From Methanomicrobiales archaeon (GTDB taxonomy: Archaea; Halobacteriota; Methanomicrobia; Methanomicrobiales; JACTUA01), in the NCBI GenBank assembly GCA_028679035.1, contig JAJRCL010000238.1:1-6186 (forward strand): DNA of 6,186 nucleotides. The letters run 5' to 3'. Within the stretch, counting starts at the first letter, position 1. Each line of letters opens with the position of its first letter. This document shows positions 5,759 to 6,186 of this stretch, piece after piece. Position numbers and translations under genes: made by a program. The notes under the pieces were generated by a model. That model worked only from the letters and a program-made list of their open reading frames with translations, was not told the origin of the DNA and ran no database searches.

Positions 5759-6186
5759 GTGGATCAGGCGGGCTCAAGGGATATCCAGAGGCTCCAGGTC
5801 TACCTGTCCGAGTACGAGCAGCAGGCAGGAATTTTCGCACAGCAGCTCGAACTGCTGGAAAACCGGCGGATCGAATCCATTGCTGCAACGGAATCGATAA
5901 AATACCTCGCGGTGCAGCAGGACCAGGTCGTCCTCGTCCCTCTTGGCGGGGGGACAACGGTCCGGGCAAAGATCCTGGATCCCGGCAACGTGCTGGTGAA
6001 TTTCGGCGCCGATGTGGTGGTGCAGCGGACGACAGACGAGGCAATCGCGTTTCTTTCCGACCGCATCACGGAGCTCGAGGCACTGGAGAAGAAGATCGCA
6101 TCCTCCCTTGACCAGATCCGGGCGCAGATGAACCAGATCGCGCAGCAGATCGAGCTGGCCTACCAGGAGGCGGGAGCCGGCGCCCA
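5759..6186 (+). CDS. pfdA: Prefoldin subunit alpha (3' end outside the window)
   Basis: Prefoldin alpha joins four beta subunits in the jellyfish-shaped chaperone that captures unfolded proteins and passes them to the thermosome (family knowledge). The visible 142 residues contain the N-terminal coiled-coil helix (about 8-48, with IQRLQVYLSEYEQQAGIFAQQ), the beta-hairpin core LVPLGGGTTVRAKILD (59-74) and NVLVNFGADVVVQR (77-90), and the C-terminal coiled coil (about 93-135, with LEKKIASSLDQIRAQMNQIAQQ). The length so far fits a protein of about 145-160 residues, so only a short tail is missing. The GTG start follows GGTGA with five bases between, and a single base separates it from the LX stop. 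In related genomes this gene is often followed by ftsY, which this window cannot show. Confidence 0.95.
   Translation, partial: MDQAGSRDIQRLQVYLSEYEQQAGIFAQQLELLENRRIESIAATESIKYLAVQQDQVVLVPLGGGTTVRAKILDPGNVLVNFGADVVVQRTTDEAIAFLSDRITELEALEKKIASSLDQIRAQMNQIAQQIELAYQEAGAGA

Overview
The window looks like ordinary chromosomal DNA from a methanogenic archaeon, most likely of the order Methanomicrobiales; the rank is an inference from protein flavour and base composition, not a database match. The archaeal assignment itself is firm. It rests on archaeal/eukaryal-type ribosomal proteins (eS19, eL39, eL31, LX/aeL20), archaeal RNase P subunit Rpp21, aIF6, prefoldin alpha and PDCD5-family protein, on TATA-type promoters, and on GGTG/GAGG-type ribosome binding sites. 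All recognised genes lie on the + strand.

Left part (1-2856): a TIM-barrel sugar-phosphate isomerase/epimerase-like metalloprotein; then, behind a TATA box, a CNNM/CorC-type membrane protein (DUF21, two CBS domains, CorC_HlyC domain), probably a divalent cation (Mg2+) transporter; then purN, the glycinamide ribonucleotide formyltransferase of purine synthesis, whose annotated start is ambiguous.

Middle (2866-3653): the RNase P protein Rpp21 gene, immediately followed by a YhbY/CRM-domain RNA-binding protein whose reading frame has no ATG, GTG or TTG where it should begin. The expected coupled GTG lies in another frame, so this looks like a small indel or a non-canonical start. A gap of about 250 bases follows. 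It holds two T-tract terminator-like signals, one with a 9-bp hairpin, and then a strong TATA box.

Right part (3654-6186): a tight translation and protein-folding operon, eS19 - PDCD5-like - eL39 - eL31 - aIF6 - LX - prefoldin alpha (cut by the window edge). Three junctions have just one base between stop and start, with ribosome binding sites embedded in the preceding gene, so the genes are very likely co-transcribed and translationally coupled. Together they supply 60S-like and 30S subunit proteins, the large-subunit anti-association factor aIF6, and a co-translational chaperone subunit. Rpp21 and YhbY just upstream add tRNA processing and probable ribosomal RNA binding.

This is largely a conserved housekeeping neighbourhood. 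I see no mobile element, CRISPR array, defence system or RNA gene. The points most worth checking are the broken or non-canonical start of the YhbY gene, the structured intergenic region before the eS19 operon, and the operon link between PDCD5 and prefoldin.
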